7,423 bases of DNA from Candidatus Solincola tengchongensis (GCA_015711895.1 JACVJH010000250.1:1-7423), one strand, 5' to 3'. Shown: positions 1 to 6,340, counted from the stretch's first letter. Program-made: numbers and translations. Notes: generated from the sequence alone by a model not told the origin.

Positions 1-825
1 CACCAGCCCCGGGTCCAGCTTCCCGGCGTTGAGGACCACGAGGGCCCGGGCCCAGTCCAGGGTCTCGCTGATACCGGGCACCTTCTTCAGGTCCAGTTTG
101 CGCAGGCGGTGCACCGCCGACACCACCTGCTCCGCCAGGCTCTCGGAGATACCGGGAACCTTGAGCCGGACGATCTCCAGCTCCTGCTCCGGGGGCGGGA
201 AGTCGATGAACAGGTGCAGGCACCTCCTCTTGAGGGCGTCGCTCAGTTCCCGCGAGTTGTTGCTGGTAAGTATTACCATAGGGATGTGCCTCGCCTTCAG
301 GGTGGAGAGCTCGGGTATGCTCACCTGGAAGTCGGAAAGTATCTCCAGGAGGAAGGCCTCGAACTCGGGGTCGGACTTGTCCACCTCGTCGATGAGCAGA
401 AGGGCCGGCTTCTCGGAGAGGATGGCGCGCAGGAGCGGCCGCGGGACGATGAACTTCTGGGAGAAGAAGACCTCGTCCTGCCTGGCCACCCGCTCCACGG
501 CCTCGGCCAGGTCGCGGGCCCCGGCCAGCTCCTCGGCCAGGACGTCCTTGAGTATCTGGGTGTAGAGGAGCTGCTTGGCGTACTCCCACTCGTATAAGGA
601 CTTGGACTCGTCCAGGCCCTCATAACACTGCAGGCGTATGAACTCCCGTCCCAGGGCGGCGGCGGTCACCTTGCCCAGGTCGGTCTTGCCCACCCCGGCG
701 GGGCCCTCCACCAGGACCGGCTTCTCCAGCCTCTCGGCCAGGAAGATGACCGTGGCGATCTCCTTGCTGCAGATGTACTTCTGTTCCGCAAGCTTCGTCC
801 GCACTTCCTCGATGCTCTCGAACAT
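1..825 (-). CDS. MoxR-family AAA+ ATPase, CoxD-like (3' end beyond window)
   Basis: I translated this frame from the sequence; it is open for 275 codons and leaves the window at base 1, so the C-terminus is missing. Seen: Walker A GPAGVGKT at residues 41-48, Walker B LLLIDEVDK near 142-150, a sensor-1 stretch ILTSNN at 185-190, arginine-finger-like KRRC at 199-202, and a sensor-2-type GISETLDWARAL at 251-262. The stretch QCYEGLDESKSLYEWEYAKQ just after the P-loop is characteristic of CoxD-type MoxR proteins. Known: MoxR ATPases are cytosolic chaperone-like machines that usually work with a VWA-domain partner; CoxD helps mature the active site of molybdenum CO dehydrogenase, but many relatives lie outside cox clusters. 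Start ATG at 825 follows AGAGGAAG with 10-nt spacing. The upstream same-strand gene (HD protein) ends 180 bases away, so co-transcription is possible. The family call is firm; the target protein is unknown. Confidence 0.93.
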   Translation of the reverse strand, partial: MFESIEEVRTKLAEQKYICSKEIATVIFLAERLEKPVLVEGPAGVGKTDLGKVTAAALGREFIRLQCYEGLDESKSLYEWEYAKQLLYTQILKDVLAEELAGARDLAEAVERVARQDEVFFSQKFIVPRPLLRAILSEKPALLLIDEVDKSDPEFEAFLLEILSDFQVSIPELSTLKARHIPMVILTSNNSRELSDALKRRCLHLFIDFPPPEQELEIVRLKVPGISESLAEQVVSAVHRLRKLDLKKVPGISETLDWARALVVLNAGKLDPGLV

Positions 826-959
826 GCCGTTTACACTTCCTCTCTGATTCTGCGCCTCATCAAGCTCCAAACTCGCCTGCAAACTGCGTCCCGGCGCTTC
901 TTCCCTCCGTGCCTCACGATGCTTCCTGCTCCACCGGCCCTTCAAGGCAGGTCCAAAGC

Positions 960-985
960 GAGCGGGTCCGTTCGTTTTCCCGCTC
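960..985 (-). terminator. Hairpin downstream of HD gene, possible weak terminator
   Basis: GAGCGGG (960-966) pairs perfectly with CCCGCTC (979-985) around a 12-nt loop. On the minus strand it begins about 20 bases after the stop codon of the HD-domain gene. Only a short GCTTT follows, not a real U-tract, so termination is uncertain. It may instead be a processing or attenuation structure ahead of the AAA+ ATPase gene. Confidence 0.3.
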
Positions 986-1005
986 CACCTCGCGATCCGC
1001 ACACC

Positions 1006-1764
1006 TCATCCATCATCCAGGCCGTACATCCCGGCCAGCTCCCGGTACAACCTCTCCCCGATCTCCAGCCCCCGAGCGATGAAGTCCGGCCCGTACTGCC
1101 TTCCCGTTGGGGTGCGGAAGGTGTCCGCTATGCGCATGATCCCCTCCATGCCGGTCCGGAAATGCCGGAGCAGGGCCGCAATGGGGATACCGGTCGGGCC
1201 CACCATGGACCACAGGGTCTCGGTGAAGTTGTCCGGCCCCCACCGGAACTTGTCCGCGTCGTAAAGGGCATCGGAGAGTATCTGGAGGTCCGGGTCCTCG
1301 AGGGGTTCCTCCGGCCGGAAGGCCTCGTGGTTGCGGATGGCCTGGACCACCGCTTGCCTCTCATCCCGCTGCAGGCCGAGACGGAGCAGGATGCGCCCCG
1401 CCTCCTCGGCGCCCTTTCGGGCATGGTCCCTCTCCTCCCTCCTTATGTCGTGCAGGAGCCCGGCAAGGTGCGCCAGCAGGAGGTACCTCTCCCTCCTTGC
1501 CTCTCCCCGCGAGAATCCGGTCTCGATGAGCACCAGGGCCCCGGCGTCCACCGCCACCTTGACCACGTGGGCTACCCCGTGACCCAGCCTCTCTCCTCTC
1601 TCCTCCACCAGGGAGAGGACCGTGCGGGCCGTGGGGTGAGCCTCAAGCGCCAGGCGAGAGGCCTCCACCTCTTCGCTCTTATCGACATAAAAGCGAGGAG
1701 GGTCAACCTCGCGGGCGATGCGCAGGGATATCTCCCTGGCCTCACGGTACTCTTCGGGCAGCAA
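1006..1764 (-). CDS. HD-domain metal-dependent phosphohydrolase
   Basis: A 252-residue soluble protein with the H...HD...H...D pattern of the HD superfamily. Seen: an early histidine pair in GHGVAH (H62, H66), HD dyad at H105-D106 in LLHDIRRE, H114 in the following ERDH, H146 in IRNHEAF, and D169/D171 in YDADKFRW. These would ligate one or two metal ions. Known: such proteins hydrolyse phosphomonoesters or phosphodiesters of nucleotides; the substrate cannot be read from the sequence. No membrane segment or partner domain is visible. The start is uncertain: TTG at 1764 is the first usable codon after an in-frame TGA and has a weak GGAAAGG 8 nt upstream, while a stronger AAAGAGGAG at about 1790-1798 lies out of frame. 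The next same-strand gene, a MoxR-type ATPase, starts 180 bases downstream. Confidence 0.85.
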   Translation of the reverse strand: MLPEEYREAREISLRIAREVDPPRFYVDKSEEVEASRLALEAHPTARTVLSLVEERGERLGHGVAHVVKVAVDAGALVLIETGFSRGEARRERYLLLAHLAGLLHDIRREERDHARKGAEEAGRILLRLGLQRDERQAVVQAIRNHEAFRPEEPLEDPDLQILSDALYDADKFRWGPDNFTETLWSMVGPTGIPIAALLRHFRTGMEGIMRIADTFRTPTGRQYGPDFIARGLEIGERLYRELAGMYGLDDG

Positions 1765-2358
1765 TTCGCGGGCCTTTCCCGTCCTTCAACTCCTCTTTCG
1801 CGGTTAATCCGTCGAAATTCCTGTGGGCCACGGGCCCACGGCCTCATTCACGCCGTTCCGCCTCTCGGGAACACTCTCCCAACGTCGACGAACCGGCGGA
1901 AGAGTCCTCAAGCAAATTTTATCCCAAACGAAGGGAAACCGCCGTGACCGGACCCATGCGGAGTACCCGGAAAAGACTCCTCGCGCGCAGCGCTTGACGG
2001 GAAACCGTTTCCGGAGAGCTCGGGAGCGAAATCGAGTACCGCTCTCTCCCGCATGCCATGGGCAGACTCCGTGACGACCGGCCTGCGGAAGGACGGAAAA
2101 GGAAGTGCGTTCTTCAAGCCGGGAAGGTCATTCTCGGGCTAGAGGCAGAGTGTGGCTCAACGGCTCTCACCCGCCACATTCCGTGGCGACGACGGCCAAG
2201 GATACGGCCACCTTGTCGAGGTAAAGGATATGCGCCGGGGCTCCTCAGGCAGAGTTCCCTCTTTGCGCCTGGCCCTGCCCAACAAACGACTCGGACTCGC
2301 CGAAATCGGGTGCGTGTTGGACGCTTGAGCCGTGGTGGCATGTGGGCTTGATCGGAGG
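1765..2358. other. Long spacer without a credible gene
   Basis: This 594-base stretch lies between two minus-strand genes. Short frames are open on both strands (for example plus 2058-2351 and minus 1908-2117), but none shows protein-like composition, a good ribosome binding site or the third-position GC bias of the neighbours. Visible structure: a 7-bp GC hairpin at 1823-1839, an odd palindrome GGAAAC-C-GTTTCC at 2000-2012, and one arm (1966-1979) of a 14-bp inverted repeat whose other arm is at 2381-2394. The promoter of the HD gene presumably lies here, but I see no convincing -35/-10 pair. Confidence 0.6.
1823..1839. repeat. Perfect 7-bp GC inverted repeat (hairpin)
   Basis: GTGGGCC (1823-1829), a 3-nt spacer ACG, then GGCCCAC (1833-1839). 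It lies about 60 bases upstream of the HD gene start. No U-tract follows on either strand, so it reads better as a leader hairpin or operator than as a terminator. Confidence 0.4.
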
Positions 2359-2889
2359 TCAGTCGGGACGCCGATTTTCCGAGTCTTTTCCGGGAATCGC
2401 GAGGTGGTTTTCCTCGCTTCCCGGTGCCATTGCGATTACGGCATCGCTTTCCGGAGGCGAAGGAGTCGACCCTTCTCCCTCCGGCATGGGCTCCGGGCCT
2501 TGCGTCAGGCGCATGCGCCTCGTCCTCCCGGCAAGCGAGCCCAGGGGAAGGGTGAGGAACCCCAGGTTCCCAGCCAGCGCCCAGAAGGCGAGGGCGGCCC
2601 CGGCCACAGGCCCCCACCCGGCCGCCGTGGCCCATAGGGTGAAGCCGAGGCCCGGCCCACAGGCCGTGAGGGCCAGAAGGGCGGCGCGGCGGCGCAGCTT
2701 GTGCAGCCGGGAAGAGGCCTCCTCCGGCAAAAGGAGTGCTCCAGGCGGATTGTCCTTCCTCCTGAGATACCGGGAAAGGATGACCAGGAGCGAGCCGTCG
2801 GGGATATGCCCGACAAGCTGCATGACCGCCCCCACCATGGTCACGTTGATGAGGGTGACCATCCCTAAGAGCATCGCCCAGGCAACCAT
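2359..2889 (-). CDS. Small three-helix membrane protein, unknown family
   Basis: A 176-residue protein that I do not recognise. Seen: a hydrophobic segment at about residues 2-27, a polar and basic region 40-69 ending in KLRRR, a second hydrophobic segment at about 70-90, a third at about 95-118 (Gly/Ala/Leu/Trp rich), then a Pro/Glu/Ser-rich tail of about 55 residues that is probably disordered. The Arg/Lys-rich stretches next to the helices suggest that the 40-69 loop and probably the tail are cytoplasmic. The reading frame keeps the GC-rich third positions of true genes. The ATG at 2889 has no Shine-Dalgarno sequence, but a -10-like TAATAT sits exactly 7-12 bases upstream, suggesting a leaderless message. 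It is divergent from the radical SAM gene. No function is proposed. Confidence 0.75.
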   Translation of the reverse strand: MVAWAMLLGMVTLINVTMVGAVMQLVGHIPDGSLLVILSRYLRRKDNPPGALLLPEEASSRLHKLRRRAALLALTACGPGLGFTLWATAAGWGPVAGAALAFWALAGNLGFLTLPLGSLAGRTRRMRLTQGPEPMPEGEGSTPSPPESDAVIAMAPGSEENHLAIPGKDSENRRPD

Positions 2890-2895
2890 GTTGTT

Positions 2896-2901
2896 ATATT
2901 A
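2896..2901 (-). promoter_or_regulatory. -10-like TAATAT at leaderless spacing
   Basis: On the minus strand TAATAT occupies -12 to -7 relative to the A of the ATG at 2889, in an AT-rich island within GC-rich DNA. No Shine-Dalgarno is present between it and the ATG. If transcription starts at the ATG this would be a leaderless message, a common arrangement in Actinobacteria. No clear -35 hexamer is seen at the expected distance. Confidence 0.45.
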
Positions 2902-2978
2902 TCAAAGGGAACTCATCGAACTACCCATCGCACAGCGGCGGCCAAAGGCGCCGGGGGAGCGTAAAGCTATCGGCGCAC

Positions 2979-3005
2979 AGCGCGATCTTCCCGATCTGCA
3001 GCGCT
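2979..3005. repeat. Bulged inverted repeat (9-bp stem)
   Basis: AGCGC-GATC (2979-2987) pairs with GATC (2993-2996) and GCGCT (3001-3005), with a TTCCC loop and a 4-nt TGCA bulge. It lies in the divergent spacer about 200 bases before the radical SAM start. It may be a leader structure or a chance fold. Confidence 0.3.
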
Positions 3006-3185
3006 TCCCGGAAGAGACAAGCATGGAGGCGGCGCGCGATGGTCGGCCGACAAGCAAGGGGCACCACCGCGGAGAAAAGGAGGGGGGTCGAAAGAAGGGC
3101 GGTGCGGTCCTGAGGCGAGGTCGTTTCCAAACCATGACCGGAAGGGAGAAGCAAGAGCGGCAAGCACGGGGCGGTTGTCTGCTCG

Positions 3186-3204
3186 GTGACCGAAAAGTGA
3201 CCGA
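3186..3204 (+). repeat. Two GTGACCGA direct repeats before the radical SAM start
   Basis: GTGACCGA occurs at 3186-3193 and 3197-3204, an 11-bp period, ending six bases before the ATG at 3211. A related TGACCGG lies at about 3135. The one-helical-turn spacing would suit a protein bound to one face of DNA and occluding translation or transcription start, but the repeat is short. Confidence 0.35.
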
Positions 3205-3210
3205 GAAGAG

Positions 3211-4230
3211 ATGTTGAACGACTATTTCTCCATCCTGGGCGGGGAGAGGCCGGCGCGCCACTGGGTGAGCAGCCGTATCCCCGCGGGCCACGAGTGCCTT
3301 GACGAACTCCCCGACGAGGAGCTGTGGCTGCTGCACGAGCGGGGCATGGAGGCTTTCCGCCGCGCCTGGGAGGACAGGGCCTGGCCGGGCGAAGCGGCCT
3401 CTCCCTCCCTCCTGGACCTGAAGGCCGCCCTGGCCCGCCGCATGCTGCGGGACTGCCACATGTGCGAGAGGAGGTGCGGCGTGGACCGCGCCGCCGGGCA
3501 GAGGGGGTTCTGCGGCGTGGGGGCCACCTCCCGCGTAGCTTCCATATTCTTACATTTCGGTGAGGAGCCCGAGCTGGTGCCGTCCCACACCGTCTTCTTC
3601 TCCGGATGCACTTTCCGCTGTATCTACTGCCAGAACTGGGACATCGCCATGGACGCACGGACCGGTAGCCCCGCCGACCCCTCGTATCTGGCCTCCGCCC
3701 TCGTACAGGGCATGCGGCAGGGTTCGCGCAACGCCAACTTCGTGGGGGGCAACCCGGACCCCAACCTGCACACCATCCTGGAGACCATCATCGTGTTGGG
3801 AGAGGACGGCAAGAACCTCCCCATGGTCTGGAACTCCAACATGTACACCTCCCTGGAGGCCATGCGGCTCCTGGAGGGCGTGATGGACATCTACCTCGCG
3901 GATTTCCGGTACGGTAACGACGATTGCGCCAGGAAGTATTCCGACGTTGAGCGATACTTCGAGGTGGTGAGCCGGAACTTCTCCATCGCCCACCGCCAGG
4001 GGGAGATCATGCTCCGCCAGCTCCTCCTCCCCGGACACCTGCGCTGCTGCACGGAGAGGATAATGCAATGGGTGGCGGAGAACATGCCGGACGTCTATTT
4101 CAACCTGATGTTCCAGTACCGCCCCGAATACCGGGCCTCCCTCTACCCGGAGATGAACCGGCGCCCCTCCGGTGAGGAGAAACGCGAGGCGGTGGCCATC
4201 GCCTCCCGCCTGGGCATAGCCCTCTGTTAA
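3211..4230 (+). CDS. Radical SAM protein, PflX/COG1313 type
   Basis: A 339-residue cytosolic iron-sulfur enzyme. Seen: the radical SAM cluster motif CTFRCIYC (C133, C137, C140; CxxxCxxC) within VFFSGCTFRCIYCQNW; an upstream cysteine set C82, C85, C89 and C101 in CHMCERRCGVDR and GFCGVGA, probably a second cluster site; and a glycine motif NFVGGNPDPNL (about 176-186) in the place where the family has GGxPxPhL, the SAM-contact region. The C-terminal LLLPGH...CC and MFQYRPEY stretches also fit this family. Known: COG1313 proteins resemble pyruvate formate-lyase activases, but their substrate is not established and they usually lack a glycyl radical partner next door, as here. ATG 3211 is the best start although the GAGAAGAG purine run touches it directly; TTG 3214 is an alternative. 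The spacer before it carries tandem GTGACCGA repeats. Length is normal for the family. Confidence 0.92.
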   Translation: MLNDYFSILGGERPARHWVSSRIPAGHECLDELPDEELWLLHERGMEAFRRAWEDRAWPGEAASPSLLDLKAALARRMLRDCHMCERRCGVDRAAGQRGFCGVGATSRVASIFLHFGEEPELVPSHTVFFSGCTFRCIYCQNWDIAMDARTGSPADPSYLASALVQGMRQGSRNANFVGGNPDPNLHTILETIIVLGEDGKNLPMVWNSNMYTSLEAMRLLEGVMDIYLADFRYGNDDCARKYSDVERYFEVVSRNFSIAHRQGEIMLRQLLLPGHLRCCTERIMQWVAENMPDVYFNLMFQYRPEYRASLYPEMNRRPSGEEKREAVAIASRLGIALC

Positions 4231-4314
4231 AGTTCCTCCCTTGTCGCCATCCCCCAAAGCCGAGAGCCGGCTCCTAAACCCCTCCGAGGGCGCCGGCAAA
4301 CTAATACGCCAACC

Positions 4315-4350
4315 CTCCCGGGATAACGGGTTCGCCGTCCGTTTCGGGAG
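4315..4350. terminator. Hairpin between convergent genes, possible terminator
   Basis: CTCCCG (4315-4320) pairs with CGGGAG (4345-4350), and inside it AACGG (4325-4329) pairs with CCGTT (4339-4343), leaving an asymmetric internal loop and a 9-nt apical loop. It sits 85 bases after the radical SAM stop and 165 bases past the MscS stop on the other strand. No U-tract follows on either strand, so termination is an inference from position. The rest of the 285-base spacer shows nothing convincing. Confidence 0.35.
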
Positions 4351-4515
4351 AAGAGCACAATCCATCTCATTCCTCACGCACAAAGCCCGCAGATTCGCGT
4401 CAGGAGGGGCCGCGGCTTCTCCTCCAGAGTTTGCGGATTGATTCATGCCTGGACACGCAGCCCCGCGCATCTTCACAAGGCGCGGCGCGATGCAGGGGGA
4501 TCCGCTACGAAGACC

Positions 4516-5325
4516 TCAGGCGGTGGCTTCGGGGATGGCAATTCCTTCCTTTTCCAGAGCCGCCTTCACCGCGGAGATGGCCCGGGACTTGACCTGAAGC
4601 GGGTCGCAGGTCGTGGGATCCAGCCAGAAGAAGACCCGCAGTTCCACGGAGTTTTCCCCCAGGCCCTCGAGGACCACCAGCGGAGGGGGTTCGTCGAGGA
4701 CGCCGTCAAGCGCTCGCAGGGCCTTCTCCGCCACCGCGGCTGCCCGGGTGAGGTCGGCGGCGTAAGCCACTCCCACTTTAAAATCCAGGCGGCGTCTCCG
4801 GTTCACGGTGCTGTTGATGACCACCCCGGAGAATAGAGAGCGGTTGGGCACGAACACCTTGCGCCCGTCGAACATCCGGATGACCGTGTCCCTCACCCGC
4901 ACGTCCTCGACCACGCCCTCCACGTCCCCGAAGCGCACCCCGTCCCCGATGACGAAGGGGCGCTGCAGGATGATGGTGATCCCGGCGATGAAGTTCTCGA
5001 TGACGTCCTTGAGGGCGAAACCTATCCCTACGCTGACCAACCCGAGGGAGGCCACCAGGGCACCGGGGTTCACGCCCATCACTCCCAGGGCCACCAGGAC
5101 GCCCAGGGCCAGGATGCCCGTGAAGGCCAAGCGGGAGACGACCCGCGCCGCGTGTTCGCTGGCCCGGACTTTCATGATGGAATGGGATACCAGAAAGCGC
5201 ACCGCGCGGGCCAGGAGGTAGAAGAAGAGCAAGACCACAAGCCCCACCGCGAGGGAGGGGAGCCGGGACATGAAACCCTCCCACAGATCCCGGAAGGCGT
5301 CCAAGACAACGTTGGCGGTCATCAT
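4516..5325 (-). CDS. mscS: MscS-family small-conductance mechanosensitive channel
   Basis: A 269-residue inner-membrane channel that opens under membrane tension to release solutes in hypo-osmotic shock. Seen: helices at about residues 24-45 and 64-84, then the Gly/Ala-rich pore helix GALVASLGLVSVGIGFALKD (88-107) followed by VIENFIAGI; the beta domain with QRPFVIGDGV (121-130), VEGVVEDV and the conserved VPNRSLFSGVVINST (159-173); then an alpha/beta cytoplasmic domain to the end. The three-helix layout and length match E. coli MscS (286 aa). The start is ambiguous: TTG 5328, ATG 5325 and ATG 5322 are adjacent. I chose ATG 5325 because its A is shared with the upstream gene's TGA (TGATG), with GTGAGG 5 nt before; ATG 5322 is equally possible. 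It is very likely translationally coupled to the upstream membrane-protein gene. Confidence 0.93.
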   Translation of the reverse strand: MMTANVVLDAFRDLWEGFMSRLPSLAVGLVVLLFFYLLARAVRFLVSHSIMKVRASEHAARVVSRLAFTGILALGVLVALGVMGVNPGALVASLGLVSVGIGFALKDVIENFIAGITIILQRPFVIGDGVRFGDVEGVVEDVRVRDTVIRMFDGRKVFVPNRSLFSGVVINSTVNRRRRLDFKVGVAYAADLTRAAAVAEKALRALDGVLDEPPPLVVLEGLGENSVELRVFFWLDPTTCDPLQVKSRAISAVKAALEKEGIAIPEATA

Positions 5326-5870
5326 CAAGGCCTCACCTTGTTTGAGGTGGCGTCTCCCGTTCCCTGCCCGGCACCTTCCCCTTCACTTCCCTCCGCCTGC
5401 CGAGGGACCAGACCCTTAAGCCACTCCTGCATGTCCTGGGGGAGGTTCCGTTCCACCCACGACCAATCGGGGTAACCGTCGCGCACGTAGGCGTATACGT
5501 TATCGCCGCCACCCTGCACCAGCTCCTGGAGGGTGTTCCTGAGGCCGTCCTGGGCCCTTATGAAGTCGGTCTGATTCTCCCGCATGTTGGCCTCGCTGTT
5601 CTTGACCAGTATCAGCACCTCATCCGCGCCCTTCACCGCCTTGGCAGCGGTGAACGACCTGCGATAGCCGGGAAGCAGGATGGCCACGATGACGATGGCC
5701 ACCACAATGACCGTGACCACATTGACCACCAGGGCGGCGATGAGGCTCACTTTGCGCCTCTTCTTCTCCGGACGTGCCCTCTCCCTGCGGGGTACCGGGG
5801 CCGCGGCTCCCTCCGGCAAAGCTCCCTCCGGCGGACCCGGAGGCCTTCCCTGCTCGCCACTATGATTCAT
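5325..5870 (-). CDS. Single-pass membrane protein of unknown function, operon with mscS
   Basis: A 181-residue protein that I do not recognise. Seen: a Pro/Gly/Ala-rich N-terminus (1-28), a basic cluster with RRERARPEKKRRK (28-40), one strongly hydrophobic helix rich in Val and Ile (about 43-67), a moderately charged region with helical character (72-118), a Trp/Tyr-rich stretch DGYPDWSW (131-138), and a low-complexity Glu/Gly-rich tail (159-173). The positive-inside rule predicts a cytoplasmic N-terminus and an external C-terminal domain of about 110 residues. Start: ATG 5870 has a perfect GGAGGTGA with 8-nt spacing from GGAGG; an in-frame GTG at 5879 overlaps that site and is unlikely. Its stop overlaps the mscS start by one base, so the two proteins are probably made together. 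A role in modulating or anchoring the channel is possible but unproven. Confidence 0.85.
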   Translation of the reverse strand: MNHSGEQGRPPGPPEGALPEGAAAPVPRRERARPEKKRRKVSLIAALVVNVVTVIVVAIVIVAILLPGYRRSFTAAKAVKGADEVLILVKNSEANMRENQTDFIRAQDGLRNTLQELVQGGGDNVYAYVRDGYPDWSWVERNLPQDMQEWLKGLVPRQAEGSEGEGAGQGTGDATSNKVRP

Positions 5871-5964
5871 TGCTCTCACCTCCGTCGCATAATCCTTCTT
5901 TAGGATAGCCGAAAACCCTGCAACGTTCCCGCCGGCGACCTTTGAGGGCGGGGTCCCATCCCCA

Positions 5965-5998
5965 ACCGTCGGGGTTCCGGGTCTGGACCTCCGACGGT
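5965..5998 (-). repeat. Strong imperfect hairpin in the leader of the mscS operon
   Basis: ACCGTCGG (5965-5972) pairs perfectly with CCGACGGT (5991-5998). Pairing continues inward through a G-U, a G-C, one mismatch and about four more pairs to a 4-nt loop. It lies about 95 bases upstream of the membrane-protein ATG on the minus strand. There is no U-tract. It could be a stable 5' leader structure or a protein-binding palindrome. Confidence 0.5.
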
Positions 5999-6165
5999 AA
6001 CCGCATCTTCGCAGGTACGCCTTTACCGAATGCCCCCCGCTTCTTTACAGGGATTTAACAAATCGGGAATAACCTTGAGCTATGGAGCATCGAACCATAA
6101 CCCGGCGACCGTCCTCCGAACCCGTGGAGCCGCCTCGCCGCCGAAGGTCTCCGGAAGGGATGTGG

Positions 6166-6211
6166 GCACCCCTTTCCGGCGCATGGACGTCGTAAATGAG
6201 GAAAGGGGTGC
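6166..6211. repeat. Perfect 12-bp inverted repeat with 22-nt spacer
   Basis: GCACCCCTTTCC (6166-6177) and GGAAAGGGGTGC (6200-6211) are exact reverse complements around a 22-nt spacer that contains GACGTC. No target-site duplication is visible outside the arms, and no U-tract follows. It may be a stable cruciform or hairpin, a recombinase-type site or a remnant of a small mobile element. Confidence 0.6.
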
Positions 6212-6220
6212 GGGCGACCC

Positions 6221-6234
6221 GCGGCACGTGCCGC
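6221..6234. repeat. 14-bp perfect palindrome
   Basis: GCGGCACGTGCCGC is fully self-complementary. It directly abuts the short inverted repeat GCGGG-CGA-CCCGC (6210-6222). Operator-like symmetry; the binding protein, if any, is unknown. Confidence 0.45.
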
Positions 6235-6274
6235 CTGGTGTTCGATCACCGATTATCCGGAGGGCTTCAAGGCC

Positions 6275-6287
6275 GGTCCGGCGGACC
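6275..6287. repeat. Short inverted repeat GGTCC-GGC-GGACC
   Basis: A 5-bp arm with a 3-nt spacer, followed at once by a CCCTCC (6287-6292)/GGAGGG (6304-6309) pairing. Individually short, but part of the run of inverted repeats in this spacer. Confidence 0.3.
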
Positions 6288-6340
6288 CCTCCTCCAAAGG
6301 GCCGGAGGGCAGGCGGAAAAAGAAATGAGTAACAGGGAAA

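Larger units (their letters stand above)
2890..3210. other. Divergent intergenic region
   Basis: These 321 bases separate the minus-strand membrane-protein gene from the plus-strand radical SAM gene and should hold both promoters. Seen: the TAATAT element at 2896-2901, a bulged hairpin at 2979-3005, an odd palindrome CTTCC-C-GGAAG at 3004-3014, a 10-bp palindrome GTCGGCCGAC at 3042-3051, and tandem GTGACCGA repeats at 3186-3204. A plus-strand open frame crosses the region and ends at 3217 inside the radical SAM start, but it also runs antisense to the membrane gene and looks like a shadow. Confidence 0.55.

Noticed and set aside
109..597. 162-codon plus-strand frame
   Set aside because: It is antisense to the AAA+ ATPase, whose Walker A and B motifs fix the true frame on the minus strand.
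919..1947. 342-codon plus-strand frame
   Set aside because: It is antisense to the HD-domain gene, whose metal-binding motifs are clear on the other strand. The plus frame has no recognisable fold.
2342..3217. 291-codon plus-strand frame
   Set aside because: It runs antisense to the three-helix membrane protein gene and through the divergent spacer. The composition is Arg/Pro/Gly-rich with no domain, typical of a shadow frame in GC-rich DNA.
3550..4476. 308-codon minus-strand frame
   Set aside because: It is antisense to the radical SAM gene and shows His/Val/Gly-rich shadow composition.
5880..5945. Possible ECF-type promoter GGGAAC...CTATC on the minus strand before the membrane-protein gene
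   Set aside because: Only the GGAAC part resembles a consensus, and the -10 part is not convincing by eye.
6235..6250. T-arm-like GGTG-TTCGAT-CACC
   Set aside because: The loop is 6 nt rather than 7, and no matching acceptor, D or anticodon arms are found around it, so it is not a tRNA.
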